DNA of 28,133 bases. It comes from a bacterium. Its GTDB lineage: Bacteria; Verrucomicrobiota; Kiritimatiellia; UBA8416; CAMZLY01. Each line of letters begins with the position of its first letter. Within the stretch, counting starts at the first letter, position 1. The notes beneath the pieces were generated by a model. That model searched no databases, had not been told where the DNA came from, and saw only the letters and a list, made by a program, of their open reading frames with translations. The translations under genes were made by a program, and so were the position numbers. The stretch spans positions 1 to 28,133 of the forward strand of contig DAOVUR010000001.1 of assembly GCA_030632465.1 (NCBI GenBank), in the 5' to 3' direction. Below are positions 14,966-22,160 of this stretch, piece after piece.

Positions 14966-15381
14966 AACTATTTACATCTCCATATCTTCACTTACCGCAA
15001 TACTCAACTTTACAACCTAAGTTGTCAAATACTTAACCATTAAACAGGCAGTGAATAGTGAATAGTTATTGATTTCCTTCCTTTTTTAATAGTTAGTCAT
15101 CGCTCCTTTTAATAGCGCACCGTTTTCATCCGTTACCCTTTTCTGAATGCTTGCATGGCGTGCATTTGATTGTCGAGCAAAGCGAGACAAGCAGATAAAC
15201 GCCATCACCGTAGCGCAGATTCGTGTAATTCGTGCAATTCGTGGCAAAACATCTTTTCAGTAGAGCAGCATCCCCACTTGTACTTTTCTATTTTCTCATT
15301 GACAATAAGACCCAACAAATCGTACTTTTTTCGCATTTATTACCCGTGTACCAACCAAACAAGTAAAGATGGATATTTATA
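14966..15381. repeat. Divergent intergenic region with repeat module
   Basis: No gene. It holds a 7-bp array (15052-15065), AATAGCGCACCG (15111-15122), hairpin 15155-15205, three ATTCGTG-type units (about 15212-15245) and TTTTCAGTAGAGC. The final ~110 bases are repeat-free and should hold the promoter for the deacetylase gene. The order of parts matches the module at 22045-22330. Confidence 0.7.
15155..15205. repeat. Module hairpin, copy 3
   Basis: Same as the reference copy except CAAAT to CAGAT in the 3' arm, which turns one T-A pair into a T-G wobble, so a stem is kept in RNA of this strand. Confidence 0.8.
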
Positions 15382-16230
15382 ATGAACTTTAGTAGAAAAG
15401 ATACCGATATTTTTGTACCAGACAACACAGCCATGCCAGGTGCCCTAGCCAGAACAACTCACCTCTGCATCGGCGCACATCAAGATGACCAAGAATTTAT
15501 GGCATACCACGGCATCGCCGCCTGTTTCAATAATCCAAACAGATGGTTTAGTGGAGTCTGCGTAACAAATGGTTCCGGTAGTGCACGTGGCGGTATTTAT
15601 GAAAAATATAGCGACGAAGAGATGATGGCGATACGAAAACTAGAACAGCGTAAGGCCGCCTTTCTCGGAGAGTACGGTTGCGAAATCCAACTAGCACACC
15701 CAAGCTCAACCGTAAAAGATGCAACAAACTCTGACGTTGTTGACGATCTCCGTCAAATACTGGAAATCGCAACACCTGAAGTAGTATACCTACATAATCC
15801 TGCCGACAAACATGACACGCACGTAGCATCAATGATGCGCGCTATAACCGCCATACGTAGCTTACCTGCAGAGCAACGCCCAGCCAAAGTATATGGCGCA
15901 GAAATATGGCGTTCACTAGACTGGCTTAATGATGAAGATAAAGAAGTGCTTCCTGTTGATAATAATAAAAATCTAGCATCATCACTTTGCGGCATATTCG
16001 ATTCGCAAATCACCGGCGGCAAACGTTACGACCTAGCAACTATGGGCCGCCAAGCAGCTAACGCAACTTTCTTTTCATCACACGAAACCGACACAAACGA
16101 TGCGCTCACATGGGCCGTAGACCTAACCCCTCTTATCAACGATGACTCACTATCGGTTACCGACCATATTATATCTTTCATAAAACGCTTCGAAGAAGAT
16201 GTTACTAACCGTATAAACAACCTTACATAA
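15382..16230 (+). CDS. PIG-L family deacetylase
   Basis: 282 aa. The zinc-dependent LmbE/PIG-L fold is marked by AHQDD (32-36) and the second motif NPADKHDTHVA (139-149, His144 and His147). Family members remove N-acetyl groups from GlcNAc-containing substrates (GlcNAc-PI, mycothiol and bacillithiol precursors, chitobiose). Here nagB follows after 32 bases and a hexosamine-kinase-like gene after that, so deacetylation of a free or phosphorylated amino sugar is the likely role, possibly replacing NagA. That replacement is inference. The ATG at 15382 has only a weak purine-rich site upstream. No signal peptide is present, so it should be cytosolic. Confidence 0.85.
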   Translation: MNFSRKDTDIFVPDNTAMPGALARTTHLCIGAHQDDQEFMAYHGIAACFNNPNRWFSGVCVTNGSGSARGGIYEKYSDEEMMAIRKLEQRKAAFLGEYGCEIQLAHPSSTVKDATNSDVVDDLRQILEIATPEVVYLHNPADKHDTHVASMMRAITAIRSLPAEQRPAKVYGAEIWRSLDWLNDEDKEVLPVDNNKNLASSLCGIFDSQITGGKRYDLATMGRQAANATFFSSHETDTNDALTWAVDLTPLINDDSLSVTDHIISFIKRFEEDVTNRINNLT

Positions 16231-16262
16231 ATAATTTCTAACAACTAATAAAGGATCTTCTC

Positions 16263-17048
16263 ATGGATGTAATCATAAGACCAGACAGCACTACGGCAGC
16301 TAAACTTACAGCAAAAATAATTGCTAACCAGATCATCAAAAAGCCTACTTCAGTAATCGGGCTCGCCACTGGCGGAACAATGGAAAGCGTCTACAAAGAG
16401 TTGGCGCAGATGCATCGTGACGAAGGCCTGGACTTCTCACAAGTAAGTACATTTAATCTAGATGAATATGTTGGGCTCGCACCTGAAGACGTAGATTCTT
16501 ATCGCTACTACATGAACCTCCACCTGTTTGATCAGATCAACATCAACAAAGACAACACCTACCTTCCTAATGGAGCAGCAGCAGATCTAGAACAAGAATG
16601 CCTAAACTACGAAAATAAGATCAAAGAACTTGGCGGCATAGACCTACAACTTCTAGGTGTGGGGCTGTCCGGACATGTGGGATTCAACGAGCCACTTTCG
16701 TCATTTGAATCACTTACAAGAGCGGTCGTTCTAACACCTGTAACCATGGCACAAAATGGTCCACTATTCCCTAACCCAGCCGATATGCCAAAACGCGCAA
16801 TTACTATGGGTGTCAGAACTATTCTAAATAGCAAATCTTGCCTGCTGCTAGCCACTGGTAAACATAAAGCTGATATCCTTGCTAAATCTATCGAAGGCCC
16901 CATGACTGCCATGATTTCAGCGACAGCGCTCCAGATGCACCAGAACTGCAATGTAATTGTTGATGAAGATGCAGCAGCAAAACTTACACAGCAGGAATTT
17001 TGCAAACAGGTTTTCAACATCGATCCTGCCTGGGCAATTTATAAATAG
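16263..17048 (+). CDS. nagB: Glucosamine-6-phosphate deaminase
   Basis: Converts glucosamine-6-phosphate to fructose-6-phosphate and ammonia, feeding amino sugars into glycolysis. 261 aa, near the usual 240-266. Visible marks are LATGGTMESVY (34-44, phosphate binding), FNLDEYVGL (64-72, catalytic Asp67) and GVGLSGHVGFNEP (132-144, His138 and Glu143). At the position held by Asp in E. coli or Asn in Bacillus enzymes (GNDGH/ENGH) this protein has Ser136. AAAGGA precedes the ATG at 16263. It stands between the PIG-L deacetylase and the kinase-like gene, all in one direction and closely spaced. A related sugar-phosphate isomerase activity cannot be excluded. Confidence 0.88.
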   Translation: MDVIIRPDSTTAAKLTAKIIANQIIKKPTSVIGLATGGTMESVYKELAQMHRDEGLDFSQVSTFNLDEYVGLAPEDVDSYRYYMNLHLFDQININKDNTYLPNGAAADLEQECLNYENKIKELGGIDLQLLGVGLSGHVGFNEPLSSFESLTRAVVLTPVTMAQNGPLFPNPADMPKRAITMGVRTILNSKSCLLLATGKHKADILAKSIEGPMTAMISATALQMHQNCNVIVDEDAAAKLTQQEFCKQVFNIDPAWAIYK

Positions 17049-17070
17049 CGACAACTAACAGTTACGGCAT

Positions 17071-17090
17071 TTCGGCTCCGCTCAATGACC
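17071..17090. repeat. Dispersed 14-mer overlapping an apparent start codon
   Basis: TTCGGCTCCGCTCA (17071-17084) followed by ATGACC, also seen as CAATGACC after the copy at 13424-13437. The ATG at 17085 belongs to the repeat and is therefore a poor candidate for the start of the kinase gene. Confidence 0.7.
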
Positions 17091-17126
17091 GTAATGCAGG
17101 ACAAAAACATTAAACGGAAAAAAGAG

Positions 17127-18227
17127 ATGAAACACGACTTAGCAGCAGTTGCACAAAACTTCGATATGCGTGCCGACTTTATCAGCGCAGAACCATACGG
17201 TAGCGGACATATCAACGACACATACGCCGCAACCTACAGCCAGGCAGGCACAAAAGTACGCTATATCCACCAGCGCATCAACCATCTAATATTTAAAGAA
17301 CCACTCTTATTGATGGAAAACATTGAACGAGTCACATCACACATCAAAAACAGACTTATCGCTAACGGCATGGACGATATCAATCGTCGCACATTAACCT
17401 TAGTACCTACACTAAATGGCAAGTCATGCTACATAGATCCTGACGGCAACTACTGGCGTACATATCTATTTGTCGAGAATGCAAAGACATACGACGAGAT
17501 CACTAGTACTAATCAAGCATTTCAGGCAGCAAAGGCATTTGGTGAGTTCCAAAAACAGCTTGCCGACCTTCCTGGCCCACGCCTACATGATACTATCCCC
17601 GGCTTCCATAACACACGGCAACGCTTCGACAACTTAACAAAAGCAATAGAGGCAGATAGTCACAATAGAGCCGCATCTGTAAAAGCCGATATCGAATTTG
17701 CCATGCAACGTGAAGCTATGGTTGACATCCTATTAGACCTACAAGCTAAAGGCGAGATCCCTGAGATCATCACCCATAGCGATACGAAACTAAACAACGT
17801 TATGCTAGACGATAAGACATCTAAAGGTATCTGCGTAATTGACCTCGACACCGTAATGCCTGGACTATCACTATACGATTTTGGCGATATGGCTCGCACC
17901 GCAATGCGTCCGACAGCAGAGGATGAAGTAGATCTATCCAAGGTCGTAGCACAGCTAGACATGTTCAAAGCTCTTGCAGAGGGTTATCTGTCATCTGCTG
18001 GTGACATGTTAACCCAAGCAGAAAAAGATCACCTCGCCTTCTCAACACAGCTAATAACATTCGAAATCGGACTACGCTTCCTGACAGATCATCTAGAGGG
18101 TGACACATACTTCAAGACACATCGCGATGGACACAACCTGGACCGCGCCCGCGTGCAGTTCAAAATGGTAGAGTCACTAGAAAGTATCGACGATGATATG
18201 AACACCATTGTTGCAGAACTTAATTAG
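17127..18227 (+). CDS. N-acetylhexosamine 1-kinase-like phosphotransferase (APH fold)
   Basis: About 367 aa. GSGHINDTYAATY (25-37) is the nucleotide loop region, YIHQRINHLIFKEPLLLMENI (46-66) is typical of NahK-like proteins, and the Brenner motif ITHSDTKLNNVMLD (215-228; His217, Asp219, Asn223) with VIDLDTVMPG (237-246) provides the catalytic and magnesium residues. NahK enzymes phosphorylate GlcNAc/GalNAc at C1. Position after the PIG-L deacetylase and nagB suggests amino-sugar scavenging. I chose the ATG at 17127; the frame is open to 17085, but those extra 14 codons begin inside a dispersed repeat. The stop is directly followed by a 7-bp array. A choline or homoserine kinase-like relative is possible. 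Confidence 0.78.
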   Translation: MKHDLAAVAQNFDMRADFISAEPYGSGHINDTYAATYSQAGTKVRYIHQRINHLIFKEPLLLMENIERVTSHIKNRLIANGMDDINRRTLTLVPTLNGKSCYIDPDGNYWRTYLFVENAKTYDEITSTNQAFQAAKAFGEFQKQLADLPGPRLHDTIPGFHNTRQRFDNLTKAIEADSHNRAASVKADIEFAMQREAMVDILLDLQAKGEIPEIITHSDTKLNNVMLDDKTSKGICVIDLDTVMPGLSLYDFGDMARTAMRPTAEDEVDLSKVVAQLDMFKALAEGYLSSAGDMLTQAEKDHLAFSTQLITFEIGLRFLTDHLEGDTYFKTHRDGHNLDRARVQFKMVESLESIDDDMNTIVAELN

Positions 18228-18240
18228 TGAATAGTGCAGT
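18225..18240 (+). repeat. Short TGAATAG array at the kinase stop
   Basis: The TAG stop (18225-18227) is directly followed by a full TGAATAG unit and a partial TGCAG unit in 7-base register. Confidence 0.7.
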
Positions 18241-18507
18241 TTTCCACCGCAGACCGTAGTACCGTGGACCATTTTTTAAAAATGCCTGCATGGCGTGCAT
18301 TTGATTATTGAGCAAAGCGAAATAAGCAAATAAACGCCATCACCGCCGAGCAGCATATTTTAATCTGTGTTTATCTGTGTTAATCTGTGGTTAACAATCT
18401 TTCAAAGCACACCGCACCGCCGCCACGCCTTAAATCCTGTTCATCCTGTACATCCATGTCAAAACCCATAGCGCACCGTAAAGACGAGAAGCCCGAAGGC
18501 ACAACCA
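18241..18507. repeat. Convergent intergenic region with repeat module
   Basis: No gene. It contains hairpin copy 4 (18290-18340), a run of three AATCTGTG-type units (about 18361-18393), two TCCTGTTCATCCTGTA units (about 18433-18449) and an ATAGCGCACCG string near 18470. The ~10-base tandem units here differ in sequence from the ATTCGTG units of other modules but occupy the same place. Confidence 0.65.
18290..18340. repeat. Module hairpin, copy 4, with compensatory changes
   Basis: The inner block TTGTC/GACAA of the other copies is TTATT/AATAA here: two substitutions in one arm are each matched in the other arm. Outer blocks and the loop GAGCAAAGCGA are unchanged. Confidence 0.88.
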
Positions 18508-18535
18508 CTATTCACTATTCATTATTCACTGTTAG
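18508..18535 (-). repeat. TGAATAG-type 7-bp array at the acyltransferase stop
   Basis: On the minus strand four units in register: CTAACAG (which contains the TAA stop), TGAATAA, and two TGAATAG. It is oriented with the minus-strand gene, as in all other stop-anchored copies. Confidence 0.85.
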
Positions 18536-19488
18536 CTGCTTTTTCTCTCCGGCGGCTCAATAGGTCTAGCGTATGTAGGATATCCCTCTTCCGCACATCC
18601 TGCAGGAATAAATTTCCAGCGCTTATAAGCCCACATCCATTTGCTAGGATTCTCACGAATAGCATCCTCTATAAGCTTAACAACTGCCTGCGTAATAACC
18701 TCCTGCGTATTCTCGCCAACAAACCCCTCTGGTAGTGGACGAGCAAAGACCTTGTAATGTCCACGTTTATCAGCAATACAGTACAGGAGAGCAACCTGAA
18801 CATCACCCTTTGTAGCAAGTGCAGCGACTGCTCTACTCACAGGAACTGGTAAGCCAAACATATCAACAAATATACCACCATCTGCAGGAACAACATTCTG
18901 ATCAATAAGCAATGCAACAACCGTATCACCCTTAAGCGCCTTCATCAACTGCCTGATAGCACCATCTTGATACACAACCTGCTGACCTGTAATCTGGCGC
19001 GAACGAGAAACCATACGATTAATAACCGGGTTCCTCAACTCTGCAGCAACACTTAATAAGCCATCCAGATATAGCGCGCCAGCCTGACCTAAAATCTCCC
19101 AATTCCCAAAATGTGCTGCAACAGCTACTCCACGCTTACGTGACGCATACAGCTCAGCACTTTCATCAAGCTTGATATATTTCCTTAACCGTCGCTCCGT
19201 CTGCACACTAAACCAAAAAACATCTAATGCGGTCAAAAGCATTGTCTGAAAAGACTCAACAGCTATCTGCTCCACCTCTGACTCACTTAACTTATGCTCC
19301 TTGTTAAATACCGTCAGAAGATTAGCCATCGCAACATAGCGCTGTCTTTTACTAAGTGCGAAAGCAAGACGCCCCAATAGACGAGAAAGCAGGATAAGTA
19401 GAAAACGTGGTATCCAAGGGATAATCAGAAAGGCCAAGAAGGCTGGCACTGACTCAGCAAATACTTTAATTTTACTTCTTTGCTTCAT
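18532..19488 (-). CDS. lpxL: Lipid A biosynthesis acyltransferase (LpxL/HtrB family)
   Basis: Transfers a secondary acyl chain to Kdo2-lipid A or a related acceptor at the inner membrane. 318 aa. An N-terminal membrane segment (about 13-35) is followed by the catalytic HX4E motif HFGNWE (126-131) and by LIDQNVVPADGGIFVDMFGLPVPVSR, the family's second conserved block; ENPSKWMWAYKRWKF near the C-terminus is also characteristic. The start at 19486-19488 is the first ATG and yields the membrane anchor. The protein supports an LPS outer membrane. The precise acyl donor and position cannot be told. Confidence 0.88.
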   Translation of the reverse strand: MKQRSKIKVFAESVPAFLAFLIIPWIPRFLLILLSRLLGRLAFALSKRQRYVAMANLLTVFNKEHKLSESEVEQIAVESFQTMLLTALDVFWFSVQTERRLRKYIKLDESAELYASRKRGVAVAAHFGNWEILGQAGALYLDGLLSVAAELRNPVINRMVSRSRQITGQQVVYQDGAIRQLMKALKGDTVVALLIDQNVVPADGGIFVDMFGLPVPVSRAVAALATKGDVQVALLYCIADKRGHYKVFARPLPEGFVGENTQEVITQAVVKLIEDAIRENPSKWMWAYKRWKFIPAGCAEEGYPTYARPIEPPERKSS

Positions 19489-19522
19489 GACTGCAGACTA
19501 CTTCCTGTTTTGCGATAAAAAA

Positions 19523-19598
19523 TGGTAGGCCGTGACGGGATCGAACCGTCGACCCGTACATTAAAAGTGTACTGCTCTACCTACTGAGCTAACGGCCC
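19523..19598 (-). tRNA. tRNA-Lys (anticodon UUU)
   Basis: A 76-nt cloverleaf can be folded: acceptor GGGCCGT/ACGGCCT (the first pair is a G-T wobble), D arm GCTC/GAGC with an 8-nt loop containing AGTAGGTA, anticodon arm GTACA/TGTAC with loop CTTTTAA giving TTT at 34-36, 5-nt variable region GGGTC, T arm GACGG/CCGTC with TTCGATC, discriminator A and encoded CCA (19523-19525). A T-run follows directly. It lies between rnc and the acyltransferase gene on the same strand. Confidence 0.96.
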
Positions 19599-19629
19599 CC
19601 AAAATCCTTTTCGCAAAGAACGAGGCATG

Positions 19630-19657
19630 AAACTACCAAATAATAAATTATTGTCAA
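19630..19657 (-). promoter_or_regulatory. Possible tRNA-Lys promoter
   Basis: TTGACA (19652-19657 on the minus strand), a 16-base spacer and TAGTTT (19630-19635), about 30 bases before the tRNA 5' end. The -35 is perfect, the -10 weak. Confidence 0.35.
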
Positions 19658-19709
19658 TCATGAATGACATTTTTTTGAAAAAATATATTATCACACCAGT
19701 TTTTATCTT

Positions 19710-20411
19710 TTATTTTTCAATTGATTCAAGCGCCATAGCAGCTGCATTGCGTTCTGCATCCTGCTTGCTACTGCCAACACCATGCCCGACAAGTTTACCA
19801 TTAACCTCAACTTCAACCGTGAAAACCGACTGATGCGCAGGACCAGACTCATCTATAAGACGATATACAGGACTACTCTTCCAGCGTGCCTGCGAATACT
19901 CCTGCAACTCACCTTTAGGATTAGCAGCCCACAAATCATCACCAAGCGCACGTATTAATGCCGGATAAAACTTATCAAAGACCTTCTTGAAACCTTTTAG
20001 GCCGCCATCAATATAAACAGCACCAAACACTGCCTCAATCGCATCAGTGAGATTAGATTTTCTTTCACGTCCACCGGAGCGCTCCTCCCCCTTACCGATC
20101 ATAAGGTACTCACCCAAGCCAATATCACTAGCCAGTGCCGCAAGTGCCTTACCACTGGTAACTCTACTGCGAAGAGTCGTTAAAACACCTTCAGCAGCAC
20201 CCTGCTTTTCATCATAGAGATAAGCAGCGGTCATGAAGCCCAACACCGAGTCACCAAGAAACTCCAGCCTCTGATTATCAACATTAACTTTCTTATTCTC
20301 AAATCGACAAGAACGATGAGTCAAAGCCATCTGTAACAATTCCTTATCACGGAACCTATATCCCAGCTTCTTTTCCAACTGCTTTATCGGATCTTTTGAT
20401 TTCCCAAGCAT
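19710..20411 (-). CDS. rnc: Ribonuclease III
   Basis: Cleaves double-stranded RNA in rRNA and mRNA processing. 233 aa. The catalytic domain has the signature DNQRLEFLGDSVLGF (45-59; Glu50, Asp54) and the second acidic pair in LTDAIEAVFGAVYID (121-135; Asp123, Glu126). The C-terminal double-stranded RNA-binding domain (about 163-233) contains GELQEYSQARWKSSPVY and ends GVGSSKQDAERNAAAMALESI. AAGGAG precedes the ATG at 20411. No era or acpP neighbour is seen; the downstream element is tRNA-Lys. Confidence 0.96.
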   Translation of the reverse strand: MLGKSKDPIKQLEKKLGYRFRDKELLQMALTHRSCRFENKKVNVDNQRLEFLGDSVLGFMTAAYLYDEKQGAAEGVLTTLRSRVTSGKALAALASDIGLGEYLMIGKGEERSGGRERKSNLTDAIEAVFGAVYIDGGLKGFKKVFDKFYPALIRALGDDLWAANPKGELQEYSQARWKSSPVYRLIDESGPAHQSVFTVEVEVNGKLVGHGVGSSKQDAERNAAAMALESIEK

Positions 20412-20694
20412 ATTTACTCCTTTTCACCCTTCACCATTTTCAAATCACCCTTTTTCCTTTTTAAATAGCGCACCATGAAAATAGTCCACAGTTATCAGTA
20501 AAAAACTTTTCACAACCGTTCGTTTCACTCACTTGAGTTAGGGAGACAAACCGAGCAAAAACAATACTATTATTTCCCCTAGTCATACAAACTTCCCCTT
20601 CTCAGCCGCAGGCCCTCTAGCGTAGCGATTGTAAAATCTTTTCATAGCGCATTTTTTACTTTTCCCTTTACCCTTCAGTCTTCATCGTTCAAAA
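20412..20694. other. Intergenic region with scattered repeat fragments
   Basis: No gene found. It holds AATAGCGCACCATG (about 20464), a second ATAGCGCA near 20645 and the xerC/D stop-adjacent array 20671-20691. The rest shows no clear promoter or terminator. Confidence 0.5.
20671..20691 (-). repeat. TGAACGA-type 7-bp array after the recombinase stop
   Basis: On the minus strand three units in exact register follow the TGA stop (20695-20697) after three bases: TGAACGA, TGAAGAC, TGAAGGG. Each carries TGA in a different frame. The first unit equals that of the guaD array. Confidence 0.75.
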
Positions 20695-21582
20695 TCACGC
20701 TCTCGGATGAAAATCAGAATGCACCGACCGCAACCGGCCCTGATCCACATGCGTATATATCTGTGTTGTAGAAATATCAGAATGACCTAACATTTCCTGA
20801 ATAACCCGTAACGGCGCACCATTAGCCAATAGATGACTAGCAAATGAATGACGTAAAGTATGTGGCGACACATTTTTAGTTATCCCAGCACTTAACGCAT
20901 ACTTCTTTATATTTTTCCAGATCCCTTTACGAGAAAACTTGGTCCCTCGATAGGTAAGAAAAAGAGTACGCTCGTAAGGATCTTTCACAAACTTATCTCT
21001 GAACTCTACTATATATCGGTGTAAACTGTCACTAGCCTTACTTCCAAACGGGATAACTCGTTCCTTCATCCCTTTACCCATACAACGCAGATATCCTTCA
21101 TCAAAATGCAAATCCTCTAACTGCAACTCCGCAACCTCCGATACACGTAAGCCTGTAGCATACATCAACTCCAGCATTGCTTTATCACGTACAGCAATCC
21201 GATCATTACCCACAGGCACAGCAAGCAGACGATCAACCTCTGTAGCAGATAATACCCCTGGCAGGACTCGCCATAGATGCGGTGAATCCATCACATCAGT
21301 CACATTCTTATCCAACATGTTTTCTCGTTGCATATAGCGAAAAAACATCTTGATCGCAACCAATCGACGAGAAATGGAGTTTACAGCAAGCCCACGTTCC
21401 TTCTCATCCATCATATAATCAAGCACATGCTGACGCGTAACGTCATTAAAGCTAGATACATTATGAGCATCAAGAAAAGCACAGAAACTTACAAGATCAG
21501 ACTGATAAGCCTCGCGCGTATTCGGACTCAACCCCAACTCAAGGGAAATATAATCAAGAAATTGATTTATAAGAATATTCAT
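20695..21582 (-). CDS. xerD: Tyrosine site-specific recombinase XerC/XerD
   Basis: 295 aa from the ATG at 21582. The N-terminal SAM-like DNA-binding domain (FLDYISLELGLSPNTREAYQSD) is followed by the catalytic domain with Arg146 (ATGLRVSE), Lys170 (GKGMKERVIP), His241 and Arg244 (PHTLRHSFA), His267 (LGHSDISTTQIYTHV) and nucleophile Tyr276. Length and motifs fit the housekeeping Xer recombinase that resolves chromosome dimers at dif; XerC cannot be told from XerD here. The open frame extends 13 codons upstream through a long hairpin, which I reject as coding. The neighbours (HMA lipoprotein, rnc) give no sign of a phage or integrative element. Confidence 0.9.
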   Translation of the reverse strand: MNILINQFLDYISLELGLSPNTREAYQSDLVSFCAFLDAHNVSSFNDVTRQHVLDYMMDEKERGLAVNSISRRLVAIKMFFRYMQRENMLDKNVTDVMDSPHLWRVLPGVLSATEVDRLLAVPVGNDRIAVRDKAMLELMYATGLRVSEVAELQLEDLHFDEGYLRCMGKGMKERVIPFGSKASDSLHRYIVEFRDKFVKDPYERTLFLTYRGTKFSRKGIWKNIKKYALSAGITKNVSPHTLRHSFASHLLANGAPLRVIQEMLGHSDISTTQIYTHVDQGRLRSVHSDFHPRA

Positions 21583-21594
21583 ACTTAGTAATCG

Positions 21595-21644
21595 CCTATC
21601 TCCGAGAGGCGATACCCACATCGGCGCTACCTCTCGGAGATAGG
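21595..21644 (-). promoter_or_regulatory. Long perfect hairpin upstream of the recombinase gene
   Basis: Fifteen bases at 21595-21609 are exactly complementary to 21630-21644, with a 20-base loop that contains a nested CGAT/ATCG pair. It fills the 65-base gap between the HMA gene and the recombinase gene. No T-run follows on the minus strand, so it is not a standard terminator. An attenuator, RNA-processing site or protein-binding site is possible. Confidence 0.6.
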
Positions 21645-21647
21645 TAG

Positions 21648-21980
21648 CTACCTACAACTCTCCGGCAAAGCTGCCTTTGCCTTTTTATCAGCAGGAATCT
21701 CATTTGCAGCAAACCCAACCTCAGCAATATAAAACTCTATATTCTTCATCGAAAGCAAGGTACTCTGATACGGTACCAGCACAACCTTCTCCTGCAAGTC
21801 GATCTCTATCAACCTACCCTCTACACCAGAAACTTTTTTGAGCGCAGTTTTTATGCGATCGGCACAGGCCTGATTTTTCATATCAGGCACACTAACCCAC
21901 GCTGTACGAATATCGCTCTGACGACAAGACACAGACATAACAAGAACAGCCGCCAACATTAATAGTAGTAAATTTTTCAT
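21648..21980 (-). CDS. Small lipoprotein-like protein with degenerate HMA domain
   Basis: 110 aa. A hydrophobic signal (4-17) leads to SVSC (Cys19), a possible lipobox, although Ser at -3 is unusual. The rest fits a heavy-metal-associated (MerP/Atx1) ferredoxin-like fold: VSVPDMKNQACADRIKTALKKVSGVEG (29-55), then IDLQEKVVLVPY and EFYIAEVGFAANE. The normal GMTCxxC metal loop reads DMKNQAC, so only the second Cys (39) remains and classical Cu/Zn/Hg chelation is doubtful. A C-terminal PESCR adds a Cys at 109. It probably sits in the periplasm or on the outer membrane. Start: first ATG at 21980. Confidence 0.7.
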   Translation of the reverse strand: MKNLLLLMLAAVLVMSVSCRQSDIRTAWVSVPDMKNQACADRIKTALKKVSGVEGRLIEIDLQEKVVLVPYQSTLLSMKNIEFYIAEVGFAANEIPADKKAKAALPESCR

Positions 21981-22044
21981 GGCAAAAGATTAGCAAAAAC
22001 CAACAATAGAAGTACAGCGAAAAGATAATGAACTAAAAAACAGT

Positions 22045-22072
22045 GAACAACTAATAGTGAATAGTGAATAGT
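22045..22072 (+). repeat. TGAATAG-type 7-bp array not attached to a gene
   Basis: Four units in register (first TGAACAA, second CTAATAG, then two TGAATAG), followed by TTATTGATTTCC, the same flank as the array at 15052-15065. No plus-strand gene ends here. Confidence 0.8.
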
Positions 22073-22160
22073 TATTGATTTCCTGCTTTTTTAATAGTTA
22101 GTCATTATCTTATTTCATCCCGCACCGTTTTTCCCTATTTACCCTTTCCAGAATGCCTGC

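Noticed and set aside
19650..19671. TGTCA-8 bases-TGACA near the tRNA as a third copy of the motif at 3526 and 26113
   Set aside because: The spacers are 3, 6 and 8 bases and only the 5-base core is shared, so a common operator is unlikely.
20695..21582. Xer-type recombinase as integrase of a mobile island
   Set aside because: Length and motifs fit the housekeeping XerC/D; neighbours are rnc, a tRNA and a lipoprotein. The tRNA-Lys gene is intact, with no visible direct repeat of its 3' end nearby.
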